A stretch of 64,000 nucleotides of DNA from Methylobacterium soli (GTDB taxonomy: Bacteria; Pseudomonadota; Alphaproteobacteria; Rhizobiales; Beijerinckiaceae), in the NCBI RefSeq assembly GCF_008806385.1, contig NZ_VZZK01000002.1, forward strand, positions 1 to 64,000, written 5' to 3'. Position 1 is the first letter of the stretch. Each line of letters begins with the position of its first letter. Below are positions 16,541-25,326 of this stretch, piece by piece. Both the position numbers and the translations under genes were made by a program. The notes under the pieces were generated by a model. It did not search any database and was not told the origin of the DNA. It saw nothing but the letters and a program-made list of their open reading frames with translations.

Positions 16541-17518
16541 TCAGACCCGCTCGCGGCCGAGACGGTCGAGGACCTGCTTCAGCTCGCGCTCGCGGCTCGC
16601 CTGCGCCTCGACCCAGTCGCGGATCATCTGCTGCTCGGCGCGCATGTGCTGCACGAGGCCCTGGATGCCCTCGGCGAGGTTCGTCATCGCCTGGGTGGCG
16701 GTCCGTCCGTTCGCGCCCTCGGAGATCACGGCGGTGAGCCGGTCGACGGCCTCCCTCAGCTCCGCCGCGGAGGCGGGATCGTGGCCGGCCGCGCGTGGCG
16801 CAAGGGCCAGGGGCGCCGCCGCCTCGGCCTCGCCGGACATCAGCCAATCCTCGAGTTGGTTGTGGAAGCGGCCTTGCGCCTGACCGGCCTGGAGATCCAG
16901 GAAACCGATGATGAGGGAGCCGGCGAGCCCGAAGAGCGAGGCCGAGAAGGCGAGGCCGATGCCGGCGAGCGGCACCGCGAGGCCGTTCTTCAGCTCGTCG
17001 AACATCACGCTCGCCTCGCCGCCGCCCCGCATCGACTTGATGACGGAGCCCACCGCCGAGAGCGTATCGATGAGGCCCCAGAAGGTGCCGAGCAGGCCGA
17101 GCAGGATCAGCAGGCCCGCGATGTAGCGCAGGATGTCGCGGCCCTCGTCGAGGCGGGCCGCGACCGTGTCGAGGAATGCGCGCGCGCTGGGCAGCGTCCC
17201 GCCCTCGCGCCGCGCCGCGAGCGCCGGAACCAGGGGGGCGAGCAGGCTTGGAGCCCGCCGCGGCGCCTCGCCCGCCGCCACCGCGTTCACGTAGGAGACC
17301 TCGCGGTAGAGGCGCGCGACCTGCCCGAAGGCGAGCAGCACCGCGATCAGCAGCACGCCGAGGATGAGGCCGTTCAGGCCGGGATTCGCCAGGAAGGCCG
17401 GGGTGATCTGCCGGAACAGGACGAAGGCCAGGAACCCGACGAGGATCAGGAACACCAGCATCCGCACCAGGAAGATCCCGGGCTTCGTCAGGGTCGGGGC
17501 TGCGGAGCGGGCTGCCAT
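16541..17518 (-). CDS. MotA/TolQ/ExbB-like proton channel protein
   Basis: A 325-residue membrane protein with four predicted helices: two near the N-terminus (about 15-65) and a pair around 125-215. The pore helix ILRYIAGLLILLGLLGTFWGL is followed by the amphipathic GLAVPLAGIGLAFSASLFGLAGS, the signature of MotA/TolQ/ExbB channels. The C-terminal 100 residues are charged and helical. I took the ATG at 17518; a TTG three codons upstream is possible. Paired with the MotB-like gene. This gene pair occurs as a stand-alone unit in alphaproteobacteria, with cell-envelope function inferred only. Confidence 0.83.
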   Translation of the reverse strand: MAARSAAPTLTKPGIFLVRMLVFLILVGFLAFVLFRQITPAFLANPGLNGLILGVLLIAVLLAFGQVARLYREVSYVNAVAAGEAPRRAPSLLAPLVPALAARREGGTLPSARAFLDTVAARLDEGRDILRYIAGLLILLGLLGTFWGLIDTLSAVGSVIKSMRGGGEASVMFDELKNGLAVPLAGIGLAFSASLFGLAGSLIIGFLDLQAGQAQGRFHNQLEDWLMSGEAEAAAPLALAPRAAGHDPASAAELREAVDRLTAVISEGANGRTATQAMTNLAEGIQGLVQHMRAEQQMIRDWVEAQASRERELKQVLDRLGRERV

Positions 17519-17653
17519 CGGTCGCAACTCTTCGATTGCAGGCTCAGGACCGCTTCAATCTTGAACGGTACGCCGGATCATCAGGCGCGCAGTGTGAAGA
17601 CAGGCGTAGGTCCGATCAAGTCGGCGCCGCGCGCCCAACCCGACGGAATGTCG

Positions 17654-18475
17654 CTAATCCCAGGCGCGGGGCCAGGTTTCCTCGAGGTGCGGCCCGAACC
17701 GCACAGGCGCCACCAGCGTGGCGAGGCCGGTCGCGTCGTCGGTCTCGACCGCGACGCCGCAGAGGGTCCCCTCCCCTTGCGCGGCTTCCAGGCGCGAGCC
17801 CGGCGTCTTCTGCAGGAAGCGGCGCAGGGGCTCGTCCTTCTGCATGCCGAGCACGCTGTCGTAGTCGCCGCACATTCCGGCATCGGAGAGGTAGGCGGTG
17901 CCGCCGGGCAGGATGCGGTGATCGGCGGTGGGGGCGTGGGTGTGGGTGCCGACCACGAGGCTCGCGCGGCCATCGAGGAAGCCCCCGAAGGCCTGCTTCT
18001 CGCTCGTCGCCTCCGCGTGGACGTCGACGATCACGGCATCGGCCGCCTCGCCCAGCGGGCAGGCGGAGAGTTCGCGCTCGGCGGCCGCGAAGGGATCGTC
18101 CATCGCATCCATGTAGATGCGGCCCATCACGTTCACCACGAGGACGCGCGCGCCCTTGTGCGTCTCCACGATGGCGGCGCCCCGGCCCGGCGTGCCGGGG
18201 GGGTAATTGGCCGGGCGGATCAGCTTCGGCTGGCGGGCGATGAAGACGAGCGCCTCGCGCTGGTCGAAGGAATGGTTGCCGAGCGTCACCGCATCGGCGC
18301 CGGCCTGGAGGATCTCGTCGCAGATGCTCTCGGTGATGCCGAAGCCGCCGGCCGCGTTCTCGCCGTTGACCACGACGCAATCGAGCCGCCAGCGCTCGCG
18401 CAGGCCCGGAAGCCGGTCGGTGACGACGCTGCGGCCCGGACGCCCGACGACGTCCCCGAGGAAGAGGAGGCGCAT
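17654..18475 (-). CDS. YmdB-family metallophosphoesterase (TIGR00282)
   Basis: A 273-residue calcineurin-like phosphoesterase of the TIGR00282/YmdB type. Metal ligands lie in FLGDVVGRPG (N-terminus), NGENAAGG, TLGNHSFD, VDVHAEATSEK and VGTHTHAPTADHR. Bacillus YmdB hydrolyses 2',3'-cyclic nucleotides and affects RNA turnover; the same activity is plausible here. The gene starts 8 bp after the cyclo-ligase stop, so the order of transcription is zapA, 6S RNA, cyclo-ligase, ymdB-like. Confidence 0.93.
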   Translation of the reverse strand: MRLLFLGDVVGRPGRSVVTDRLPGLRERWRLDCVVVNGENAAGGFGITESICDEILQAGADAVTLGNHSFDQREALVFIARQPKLIRPANYPPGTPGRGAAIVETHKGARVLVVNVMGRIYMDAMDDPFAAAERELSACPLGEAADAVIVDVHAEATSEKQAFGGFLDGRASLVVGTHTHAPTADHRILPGGTAYLSDAGMCGDYDSVLGMQKDEPLRRFLQKTPGSRLEAAQGEGTLCGVAVETDDATGLATLVAPVRFGPHLEETWPRAWD

Positions 18476-18483
18476 CGGCGGGG

Positions 18484-19095
18484 TCAGACCTTGTGCAGGG
18501 GGATGGGGCCGTCCTCGGTGATCAGGTGATCGAGGGGTCGGTCATGCGGCTCGGCCGGCACCTCGGCGATCTGCTGGACCGCGAAGGCGATGCCGATGGT
18601 GAGGACCGGGCCGGCCTCGGAAAGGCGCGCGATGGCGTGATCGTAGTAGCCGCGCCCGTAGCCGATGCGCTGCCCGCGCCGGTCGAAGGCGGCGAGCGGG
18701 ACCACGAGGGCGGTCGGATCGAGGGGCGGCAGGTCGTCCCGGGGCTCGCTGAGGCCAAACCCGCCGCGCACCAGGGCCTCCCCGGCGCGCCACTCGCGGA
18801 AGACCAGCCCGTCCGGCGTCACCTTGGGGAGCGCGACGCGCTGCCCGCGCGCGAACAGAGCCTCGATGATCGGCCGCGGATCGACTTCGCTGCGGATCGG
18901 CCAGAACGCCCCGACGATCGGGGCCTCGGCGAGGCCCGGCACGGCCAGGACGATCTCGGCGATACGGCGCGCGCCGGCGCGGCGGTGATCGAGGTCGAGG
19001 GCGTCGCGTCGCGCCAGCGCCTCCCGGCGGAGATCGGCCTTGAGGGCGCTGATTGCAGAGGGGGTGCTGGGGGGAGTGGAGGAGTGCGGAGCCAC
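18484..19095 (-). CDS. 5-formyltetrahydrofolate cyclo-ligase
   Basis: About 203 residues. It converts 5-formyl-THF to 5,10-methenyl-THF with ATP. Family blocks: KADLRREALARRDAL at the N-terminus, FWPIRSEVDPRPI, the basic RVALPKV, and the C-terminal GQRIGYGRGYYDHAI. No ATG lies before the first conserved block; the best start is a GTG at 19095, which would overlap the 3' end of the 6S RNA by about 11 nt. Linkage of ygfA-type genes to 6S RNA and zapA is conserved across proteobacteria. The start codon is the only uncertain point. Confidence 0.9.
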   Translation of the reverse strand: MAPHSSTPPSTPSAISALKADLRREALARRDALDLDHRRAGARRIAEIVLAVPGLAEAPIVGAFWPIRSEVDPRPIIEALFARGQRVALPKVTPDGLVFREWRAGEALVRGGFGLSEPRDDLPPLDPTALVVPLAAFDRRGQRIGYGRGYYDHAIARLSEAGPVLTIGIAFAVQQIAEVPAEPHDRPLDHLITEDGPIPLHKV

Positions 19096-19243
19096 GTGAG
19101 CCGTTGGAGTGTCGATCCCGGGAAACCTACAGAGTAGGTGGGCGCCGTGTTGGCCAGGTCCAGGGACGAGGCCAGGGACAGCTCCCGAGGGAGTCGATAA
19201 GGCCCCGGGGAAAAGTTCTCCTGACGAACCCTGCAGCCCCGCA
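19085..19243 (-). ncRNA. ssrS: 6S RNA
   Basis: About 159 nt between zapA and the cyclo-ligase gene, the classical 6S RNA locus. The two ends pair over 11 bases (19233-19243 with 19085-19095, including G-U pairs). GGAG/CTCC pairing follows, and a large central region carries CGGCGCCCACC before a CCCGGGATCGACA tail. The length matches alphaproteobacterial 6S. It mimics an open promoter and sequesters sigma70 RNA polymerase in stationary phase. Identified from synteny, length and end pairing; the exact ends are estimates. Confidence 0.85.
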
Positions 19244-19319
19244 GACCCCATGTAGCGTCGCGGCGGCGCCCGCGCCAGGGGCGGCGGGCCGGCCGGACCC
19301 ACAAAAACATCCGGCCGGC

Positions 19320-19679
19320 TCAGCCGCCGGCGAGGGATTGGGCCAGGCGCTCGATCCGCTCGGCCGCCCGGCTCACGCCGCGGGCGATCTGCGCGTCGCG
19401 CTCGGCCTGTCCGGCCACCGCGCCCTCGGCCTCACGGCGCAGGGCGGCGGTCTCGGCCTCGAGGGCGGCCATGCGGCGACGCAGCTCCGCCAATTCGTCC
19501 GAGACCGTCAGGGCCGCCATGACGTGGAGGCGCATGTCGCCGATCTCCCCGAAGGCGCGGCGCATCTCGCCGATCCGGGCGTCGAGGCCGGCGGCGAGCG
19601 CGGAGAGATGCGCCTCCTCGCCGTCGCCGCAGGCCATCCGGTAGTTCTTGCCGTCGATGGTGACGTTGATCTGGGGCAT
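19320..19679 (-). CDS. zapA: Cell division protein ZapA
   Basis: A 119-residue ZapA, which bundles FtsZ filaments at the division ring. The N-terminal globular part (INVTIDGKNYRMACGDGEE) is typical, followed by a long coiled coil (about 70-118). The gene starts 20 bp after the DUF4164 gene and is followed by 6S RNA. This order is seen in many alphaproteobacteria. Confidence 0.93.
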   Translation of the reverse strand: MPQINVTIDGKNYRMACGDGEEAHLSALAAGLDARIGEMRRAFGEIGDMRLHVMAALTVSDELAELRRRMAALEAETAALRREAEGAVAGQAERDAQIARGVSRAAERIERLAQSLAGG

Positions 19680-19699
19680 GGTCGGGATCGGGTCCGGTC

Positions 19700-19990
19700 T
19701 CAGGCGGCGGGACGCGGATCGTCGGACGGCCGGGTCAGCACGCCCTCGACGGCGTCGATCGCCCGGTCCAGGCGCGCCCCGACGGCGTCCGCGGTGGCCT
19801 CGACCTCGGCGAGGCGGGCGCTCGCGGCGTCGAGGGCGGCCGCCAGGCGGGCCCGGTCCTCGGCCATTAGGGCGAGCTCGATCTCGCGCTCGTCCGGGCT
19901 CCGCTCCGCCTCGAGGCGGCGCGTCACCGTGGCTTCGAGCCGGCCGAGCGCGGTGTCGAGCCGGGTCAGCGCATCGTCGATCGCCGTCAT
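19700..19990 (-). CDS. DUF4164 coiled-coil protein
   Basis: A 96-residue, almost wholly helical coiled-coil protein (heptads throughout AIDDALTRLDTALGRLEA and the AEVEATADAVGARL region). It matches the DUF4164 family usually found just upstream of zapA in Hyphomicrobiales. A role in division with ZapA is suggested by context only. An extension to 20062 is possible, but the chosen ATG gives the expected length. Confidence 0.8.
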   Translation of the reverse strand: MTAIDDALTRLDTALGRLEATVTRRLEAERSPDEREIELALMAEDRARLAAALDAASARLAEVEATADAVGARLDRAIDAVEGVLTRPSDDPRPAA

Positions 19991-20349
19991 GGCGCGCCCG
20001 GGCTCCGCGTCGTCAAGGTCATGGTTCGCCTCCCGCGGCAAGGTTTCGGCCAGACGGCCCAAGATTTCTAGCCGCGCCTGTCCGAATTCGTGCGGGAAAT
20101 CTTCGTGCGTCCCCGTACCGAGTCGGGTCGCCGGTCATCATCGGGGGATTGTCACGCCGCGCGCTTTGACAGCCCGGAGCGCCATGCTAGACAGCCGCCG
20201 CCCGCTCACCTGCTGGTGACGGCGAAATTTGCCGGAATCCAGCCCGTGACATTGCCCAGGTCCCCGCGCGCGTCATCCCCTCGTTGGATGATCCTCGGCG
20301 CCGGAGCGAGACCGGGCGTGGCTTCGGTTCATCGCAGGTTCAAACAGGT

Positions 20350-20387
20350 TTCGCACAGAGCGGGCCGGGTTTTGCACGGAGCGGGCC
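20350..20387 (+). promoter_or_regulatory. Two 17-bp direct repeats (possible operators) upstream of gap
   Basis: TTCGCACAGAGCGGGCC at 20350-20366 and TTTGCACGGAGCGGGCC at 20371-20387 match at 15 of 17 positions and are offset by 21 bp, two DNA turns. This spacing places both on one face of the helix, as expected for cooperative binding by a regulator. They lie 80-117 bp before the gap start. The protein that would bind them is unknown. Confidence 0.4.
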
Positions 20388-20410
20388 TTGGCCCGCGGCC
20401 AAGGCCCGCT
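20380..20410 (+). repeat. Perfect 12-bp inverted repeat upstream of gap
   Basis: AGCGGGCCTTGG (20380-20391) and CCAAGGCCCGCT (20399-20410) around a 7-nt loop. Its left arm overlaps the second direct repeat. No T-run follows, so it is not an ordinary terminator; it may be an operator or a 5' mRNA stem about 57 nt before the gap start. Confidence 0.6.
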
Positions 20411-20466
20411 CTCATCGACGGACGGCGCTCGAGCCTCGGCGCCGCGCACCAGGAAGGAAGCACGCC

Positions 20467-21474
20467 GTGACGGTGAAGGTTGCCATCAACGGGTTCGGAC
20501 GCATCGGCCGCAACGTTCTGCGCGCCATCCATGAGGCCGGCCGCAAGGACATCGAGGTGGTGGCGATCAACGATCTCGGCCCGGTCGAGACCAACGCTCA
20601 CCTCCTGCGCTTCGATTCGATCCACGGCCGCTTCAACGCCAAGGTCGAGGTCGAGGGCGACTTCATCGTCGTCGACGGCCAGCGCATCAAGGTCACGGCC
20701 GTGCGCAACCCGGCCGAGCTGCCGCATCGCGAGCTCGGCGTCGACATCGCCCTCGAATGCACCGGCATCTTCACCTCGAAGGACAAGGCCAAGGCCCATA
20801 TCGAGGCCGGCGCCAAGCGGGTGATCGTGTCGGCCCCCGCCGACGGGGCCGACCTCACGGTGGTCTACGGCGTCAACCACGACAAGCTGACGGCCGACCA
20901 CCGGGTGATCTCGAACGCCTCCTGCACGACCAACTGCCTCGTGCCGGTGGCCAAGGTGCTCAACGATCTCGTCGGGATCGAGCGCGGCTTCATGACCACG
21001 ATCCACTCCTACACCAACGACCAGCCCTCGCTCGATCAGATGCACAAGGACCTGTACCGGGCCCGTGCCGCCGCGCTCTCGATGATCCCGACCTCCACGG
21101 GCGCGGCCAAGGCCGTCGGCCTCGTGCTGCCGGAGCTGAAGGGCAAGCTCGACGGCACCTCGATCCGCGTGCCGACCCCGAACGTCTCGGCGGTCGACCT
21201 CGTGTTCACCGCCAAGCGCGAGACCACGGTCGAGGAGATCAACAACGCGATCCGGGCCGCGGCGGACGGGCCGCTCAAGGGCGTTCTCGCCTATACCGAC
21301 CAGCCCAACGTCTCGATCGACTTCAACCACGATCCCCATTCATCGACCTTCCACCTCGACCAGACCAAGGTCATGGACGGCACCTTCGTGCGTATCCTGT
21401 CCTGGTACGACAACGAGTGGGGCTTCTCGAACCGCATGGCCGACACGGCCGTGGCCATGGCCAAGCTCATCTGA
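20467..21474 (+). CDS. gap: Glyceraldehyde-3-phosphate dehydrogenase
   Basis: A 335-residue type I GAPDH of glycolysis, gluconeogenesis and the Calvin/serine-cycle linked sugar pathways. The NAD-binding start is [18 protein letters not shown]; the catalytic Cys153 lies in [19 protein letters not shown] ends the catalytic domain. The GTG start comes after AGGAAGGAAGC, a good ribosome site, and fits the conserved N-terminus. First gene of a cluster with pgk and fba, so it probably serves the lower glycolytic/gluconeogenic block. Confidence 0.97.
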   Translation: MTVKVAINGFGRIGRNVLRAIHEAGRKDIEVVAINDLGPVETNAHLLRFDSIHGRFNAKVEVEGDFIVVDGQRIKVTAVRNPAELPHRELGVDIALECTGIFTSKDKAKAHIEAGAKRVIVSAPADGADLTVVYGVNHDKLTADHRVISNASCTTNCLVPVAKVLNDLVGIERGFMTTIHSYTNDQPSLDQMHKDLYRARAAALSMIPTSTGAAKAVGLVLPELKGKLDGTSIRVPTPNVSAVDLVFTAKRETTVEEINNAIRAAADGPLKGVLAYTDQPNVSIDFNHDPHSSTFHLDQTKVMDGTFVRILSWYDNEWGFSNRMADTAVAMAKLI

Positions 21475-21629
21475 GGGCGGATCTCGGGAGCGAGATCCAG
21501 GATCGACGTGCGAAGGCGCACCGGCAGCTTGGCCGGTCGCGTCTTCGCACGACCCGGTCCGCCAACCGATGATACATGGAGCCTTGCGGGTCAGCCGCAT
21601 CCGCTCCTGAACGCAGAGGTGTGCCTGAG

Positions 21630-22118
21630 ATGACCGACCCTTCGCCGAGGACCGCGACGGACCCGAACTTCATCCCCGCCTCGCCGCCCACCGCCCCGGT
21701 GCCGACGCCCCCCACGCAGCCGCCCGCCCCCGCGGAGACGAGGGCGCCCGTGCCGGTCGCCGGAAAGCCGGCCCCGGTTCAGGGCGGCCCGATCTCGGGC
21801 TCGCACCTCGCCGACCAGCTCGCGCGGATCGAGGACAAGTGCGCGCGGATCGAGGACAAGTACGCCCGGTCCGAGGCCCTGCTCTCGCGGGTGGAGGACA
21901 AGGTCGAGAACGCCTCGACGCGCATGAACGAGGCCGCCCGCCAGTCCGACCTCGCCGCCCTGCGCACGGAGCTGCGCGGCGTGGCCGACCGCACCAAGCG
22001 CCTGCCGGGTGCCGGGGCGCTCGTCCTCACGGCGGTCATCACCGCCGTCCTGACGGTGGTGCTGATGGTCGCCGTGCAGCGCCTCAACCTCCAGAACCTG
22101 CTCCCGCCCCCGCGCTGA
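21630..22118 (+). CDS. Coiled-coil protein with C-terminal membrane anchor
   Basis: A 162-residue protein, family not recognised. The N-terminal 60 residues are Pro/Ala/Thr-rich and probably disordered. Residues about 60-120 form a helical coiled coil that includes two identical heptads, ARIEDKC and ARIEDKY, encoded by a 19-bp sequence repeated with 21-bp periodicity. A hydrophobic helix (about 130-152, GALVLTAVITAVLTVVLMVAV) anchors the C-terminus, leaving a ten-residue tail. It lies between gap and pgk, 155 bp after gap and 45 bp before pgk, but nothing links it to glycolysis. Confidence 0.75.
   Translation: MTDPSPRTATDPNFIPASPPTAPVPTPPTQPPAPAETRAPVPVAGKPAPVQGGPISGSHLADQLARIEDKCARIEDKYARSEALLSRVEDKVENASTRMNEAARQSDLAALRTELRGVADRTKRLPGAGALVLTAVITAVLTVVLMVAVQRLNLQNLLPPPR
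21822..21861 (+). repeat. Tandem 21-bp repeat encoding a duplicated heptad
   Basis: GCGCGGATCGAGGACAAGT occurs identically at 21822-21840 and 21843-21861, offset by 21 bp, and encodes ARIEDK twice. A recent in-frame duplication that lengthens the coiled coil by exactly one heptad. Confidence 0.85.
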
Positions 22119-22163
22119 GCCCGTCTGCCGTTCAGCTGCCTCCAAACCGGATACGAAGCCAGG

Positions 22164-23363
22164 ATGACCGCTTTTCGCACCCTCGACGATGCCGGCGCCC
22201 TGCAGGGCAAGCGCGTGCTGCTGCGGGTCGACGTCAACGTGCCGATGGAGAACGGGCGCGTCACCGACGCGACCCGGATCGAGCGCGTGGTGCCGACGAT
22301 CCGCGAGATCGCCGAACAGGGCGGCCGGGTCATCCTGCTGGCGCATTTCGGCCGTCCGAAGGGCAAGCCCGACCCGAAGGACTCGCTCGCGCCCATCGTC
22401 GAGACCCTGAGCCGGCACCTCGGACGCCCGGTCGCCTTCGCGCCGGATTGCGTCGGCGAGGCCGCCGCTGCCGCCGTCGCTGCCCTGAAGGACGGTGACG
22501 TGCTGCTCCTCGAGAACACCCGCTTCCACGCGGGCGAGGAGAAGAACGATCCGGCCTTCACCGAGGCGCTGGCCGAGAACGGCGACCTCTACGTCAACGA
22601 GGCCTTCTCGGCGGCGCACCGGGCCCATGCCTCGACCGAGGGGCTGGCCCACCGGCTGCCCGCCTATGCGGGCCGCCTGATGCAGGCCGAGCTCGACGCG
22701 CTGACGAAGGGGCTGGAAGCCCCGAAGCGGCCGGTGATCGCCCTCGTGGGCGGCGCCAAGGTCTCCTCGAAGATCGATCTTCTGCAGAACCTCGTGGCCA
22801 AGGTCGACATGCTGGTGATCGGCGGCGGCATGGCCAACACCTTCCTGCACGCGCAGGGCAAGGCCGTCGGCAAGTCGCTGTGCGAGAAGGACCTCTCGGA
22901 CACCGCGCTCCGCATCCTGGAGGCCGCCAAGGCTGCGGATTGCCGCATCATCCTGCCGGTCGACGCCGTCGTGGCCTCCGACTTCAAGGCGCACGCGCCC
23001 CACGAGACGGTGAGCGTCGATGCCGTGCCGGAGACCGGCATGATCCTCGATGCCGGCCCGCAATCGGTGGCGGAGATCGACGCGGCGATCGACGAGGCCG
23101 CGACCCTGGTCTGGAACGGCCCCCTCGGCGCCTTCGAGCTCGCGCCGTTCGACGCCGCGACCGTGGCGGCGGCGCGCCACGCGGCCGCCCGCACCACGGC
23201 CGGCCGCCTCGTCTCGGTGGCGGGCGGCGGCGACACCGTGGCGGCCCTCAACCACGCGGGCGTCGGCGAGACCTTCTCCTACGTCTCGACCGCGGGCGGC
23301 GCGTTCCTCGAATGGCTCGAGGGCAAGGCCCTTCCGGGCGTCGAGGCCCTGCGGGCGAAGTAG
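22164..23363 (+). CDS. pgk: Phosphoglycerate kinase
   Basis: A 399-residue PGK, which interconverts 1,3-bisphosphoglycerate and 3-phosphoglycerate. The N-domain substrate region is [17 protein letters not shown] and the HFGRPKG loop. The C-domain nucleotide region shows [10 protein letters not shown] and [11 protein letters not shown]. Length and motifs are complete. It lies between gap and fba on the same strand. Confidence 0.97.
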   Translation: MTAFRTLDDAGALQGKRVLLRVDVNVPMENGRVTDATRIERVVPTIREIAEQGGRVILLAHFGRPKGKPDPKDSLAPIVETLSRHLGRPVAFAPDCVGEAAAAAVAALKDGDVLLLENTRFHAGEEKNDPAFTEALAENGDLYVNEAFSAAHRAHASTEGLAHRLPAYAGRLMQAELDALTKGLEAPKRPVIALVGGAKVSSKIDLLQNLVAKVDMLVIGGGMANTFLHAQGKAVGKSLCEKDLSDTALRILEAAKAADCRIILPVDAVVASDFKAHAPHETVSVDAVPETGMILDAGPQSVAEIDAAIDEAATLVWNGPLGAFELAPFDAATVAAARHAAARTTAGRLVSVAGGGDTVAALNHAGVGETFSYVSTAGGAFLEWLEGKALPGVEALRAK

Positions 23364-23575
23364 GCCGCTCCCGCGACGGAACCGCCCGGGCGCTGTCCCG
23401 GGCTCATCCGCGGCACCCATCGCTCGGGCCTCCGGGCGCGTGCCGGCGGTGCCGGCTCAACGGCGCGCGCCAAGCCGGAAATACCACGAAATTTTCGCGC
23501 CGCGATGCCCGCCACGGTTGCCGCAGCGCCTATATATCGGCTGACACCAGGCCCTTTGCGACGAGGAGTGAGATC

Positions 23576-24649
23576 ATGGCGCGGATCACGTTGAGGCAGC
23601 TTCTCGATCACGCGGCCGAGTACGAGTACGGCGTGCCGGCCTTCAACATGAACAACATGGAGCAGGGGCTGGCCATCATGGCGGCGGCGGACGCCACCGA
23701 CAGCCCGGTGATCCTGCAGGCGAGCCGCGGCGCGCGCGCCTACGCCAACGACGTCCTGCTCGCCAAGATGATCGACGGCTTGGTGGAGATCTATCCCCAC
23801 ATCCCCGTCTGCATGCATCTCGACCACGGCAACAACGAAGCCACCTGCGCCACGGCGATCCAGTACGGCTTCACCTCCGTGATGATGGACGGCTCGCTCA
23901 AAGCCGACGGCAAGACGCCCGCGGATTACGCCTACAATGTCGAGATCACCCGCAAGGTCTCCGAGATGGCCCATTGGGCGGGCGTCTCGGTCGAGGGCGA
24001 GCTCGGCGTGCTGGGCTCGCTGGAAAGCGGCACGGGCGAGGCCGAGGACGGCCACGGCGCCGAGGGCGAGCTCTCCCACGACCAGTTGCTGACCGATCCC
24101 GAAGAGGCCGTGAAGTTCGTGAAGGCCACCAAGGTCGACGCGCTCGCGGTGGCGATGGGCACGAGCCACGGCGCCTACAAGTTCACCCGCAAGCCCGACG
24201 GCGCGGTGCTCGCCATGAACGTGATCGAGGAGATCCACCGCCGCCTGCCCTCGACGCATCTCGTGATGCACGGCTCCTCCTCGGTGCCGCAGGACCTGCA
24301 GGACATCATCAACCAGTTCGGCGGTGAGATGAAGCCGACCTGGGGCGTGCCGGTCGAGGAGATCCAGCGCGGCATCAAGCACGGCGTGCGCAAGATCAAC
24401 ATCGATACCGACAACCGCATGGCGATGACCGGCCAGATCCGGAAGATCCTCACCGAGAACAAGGCCGAGTTCGATCCGCGCAAGTACCTGAAGCCCGCGA
24501 TGGACGCGATGACGAAGCTCTGCAAGCAGCGCTTCGAGGAATTCAACACCGCCGGCCAGGGCTCGAAGATCCGCCCGGTCTCCGTGGGCGCGATGGCCAA
24601 GCGCTACGCCGACGGCTCCCTCGACCCGAAGATCGATTCGGCCCGCTGA
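23576..24649 (+). CDS. fba: Class II fructose-bisphosphate aldolase
   Basis: A 357-residue zinc aldolase of the CbbA/FbaA class II type. The catalytic Asp83 and metal ligand His84 are in [12 protein letters not shown], and the [15 protein letters not shown] segment is typical of the subgroup. The [13 protein letters not shown] block marks the phosphate-binding end. A TATATA sequence at 23531 is a possible -10 element 40 bp before the start, which would give fba its own promoter. The thiE-like gene begins 17 bp downstream. Confidence 0.96.
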   Translation: MARITLRQLLDHAAEYEYGVPAFNMNNMEQGLAIMAAADATDSPVILQASRGARAYANDVLLAKMIDGLVEIYPHIPVCMHLDHGNNEATCATAIQYGFTSVMMDGSLKADGKTPADYAYNVEITRKVSEMAHWAGVSVEGELGVLGSLESGTGEAEDGHGAEGELSHDQLLTDPEEAVKFVKATKVDALAVAMGTSHGAYKFTRKPDGAVLAMNVIEEIHRRLPSTHLVMHGSSSVPQDLQDIINQFGGEMKPTWGVPVEEIQRGIKHGVRKINIDTDNRMAMTGQIRKILTENKAEFDPRKYLKPAMDAMTKLCKQRFEEFNTAGQGSKIRPVSVGAMAKRYADGSLDPKIDSAR

Positions 24650-24666
24650 GCCGTTTGCGGATTCCC

Positions 24667-25326
24667 ATGACCGAACCGCAGACCCGCCTCGCCCTCCTCA
24701 CGCCGCACCGCGTCGACGGGAGCCAAGCCGAGGGCCTCGTGGAGGCCCTCACGGCGGCCTGCGCCGTCGGCGACGTAGCCGCCGTGCTGCTGCGCCTCGC
24801 CTCGAGCGACGAGCGCAGCCTCGTCGCCCTGGTGAAGCGCATCGCGCCGGCCGCGCAGCAGACCGGCGCGGCCCTCGTGGTGGCCTGCCCCGATTTCGAC
24901 GGGGATCTCGTCAGCGTCGCCGCCCGCGGCGGTGCGGACGGCGTCCACCTGGACAAGCCCGGCGAGGGCGCCCTCGGCGACCTGCGGGCGCGCCTGCGCG
25001 ATGGGCGCATCCTCGGCACCGGCGGCCTCGAGACTCGTCACGCCGCGATGGATGCGGGCGAGACCGGCATCGACTACCTGATGGTCGGGGGTGCCTATCC
25101 CGACGGGGCGGTGCCCGACTCGGACGCGGTCTGGGAGCGGGCCTCCTGGTGGGCGGAGATCTTCGAGACGCCCTGCATCGCGGTGGCGGCGACGGAGGCC
25201 GAGATCGCCGGCCTCGCCGTGACCGGTGCCGAGTTCGTCGGGCTCGAGAGCGGCATCTGGCTGTCGGATGCGGCGGCGGTGGCGCGGGCGCAGGCCCTGG
25301 TCGAGGCCTCCGGAGCGACTTCGTGA
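24667..25326 (+). CDS. Thiamine-phosphate synthase-like TIM-barrel protein
   Basis: A 219-residue TIM-barrel protein that resembles ThiE/TenI. Recognisable are ALVVACPDFDGDL, GADGVHLDKPGEG (where true ThiE has GVHLGQ-D), then ILGTGGLETRHAA and IDYLMVGGAYP. Several ThiE active-site positions are altered, so catalysis of thiamine phosphate synthesis is doubtful. Transcribed just after fba, and its stop overlaps the next start (GTGA). Homologs in this position occur in alphaproteobacteria next to fba; a function in thiamine metabolism is only an annotation habit. Confidence 0.7.
   Translation: MTEPQTRLALLTPHRVDGSQAEGLVEALTAACAVGDVAAVLLRLASSDERSLVALVKRIAPAAQQTGAALVVACPDFDGDLVSVAARGGADGVHLDKPGEGALGDLRARLRDGRILGTGGLETRHAAMDAGETGIDYLMVGGAYPDGAVPDSDAVWERASWWAEIFETPCIAVAATEAEIAGLAVTGAEFVGLESGIWLSDAAAVARAQALVEASGATS

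Larger units (their letters stand above)
19991..20466. other. Long leader region upstream of gap
   Basis: About 475 bp without a convincing gene. It holds the divergent promoters of the DUF4164/zapA group and of gap. Its gap-proximal end carries the direct and inverted repeats described separately. Reading through it in the gap frame gives a non-conserved Arg-rich sequence. Confidence 0.5.

Noticed and set aside
15523..17518. Zorya-type anti-phage system based on the MotA/MotB-like pair
   Set aside because: Neither ZorC nor ZorD/E helicase or nuclease genes are adjacent; neighbours are a metallophosphoesterase and an ABC exporter, both housekeeping types.
24667..25326. Functional thiE of thiamine biosynthesis
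   Set aside because: Key ThiE residues are altered and no other thi gene is nearby, so only the fold is claimed.
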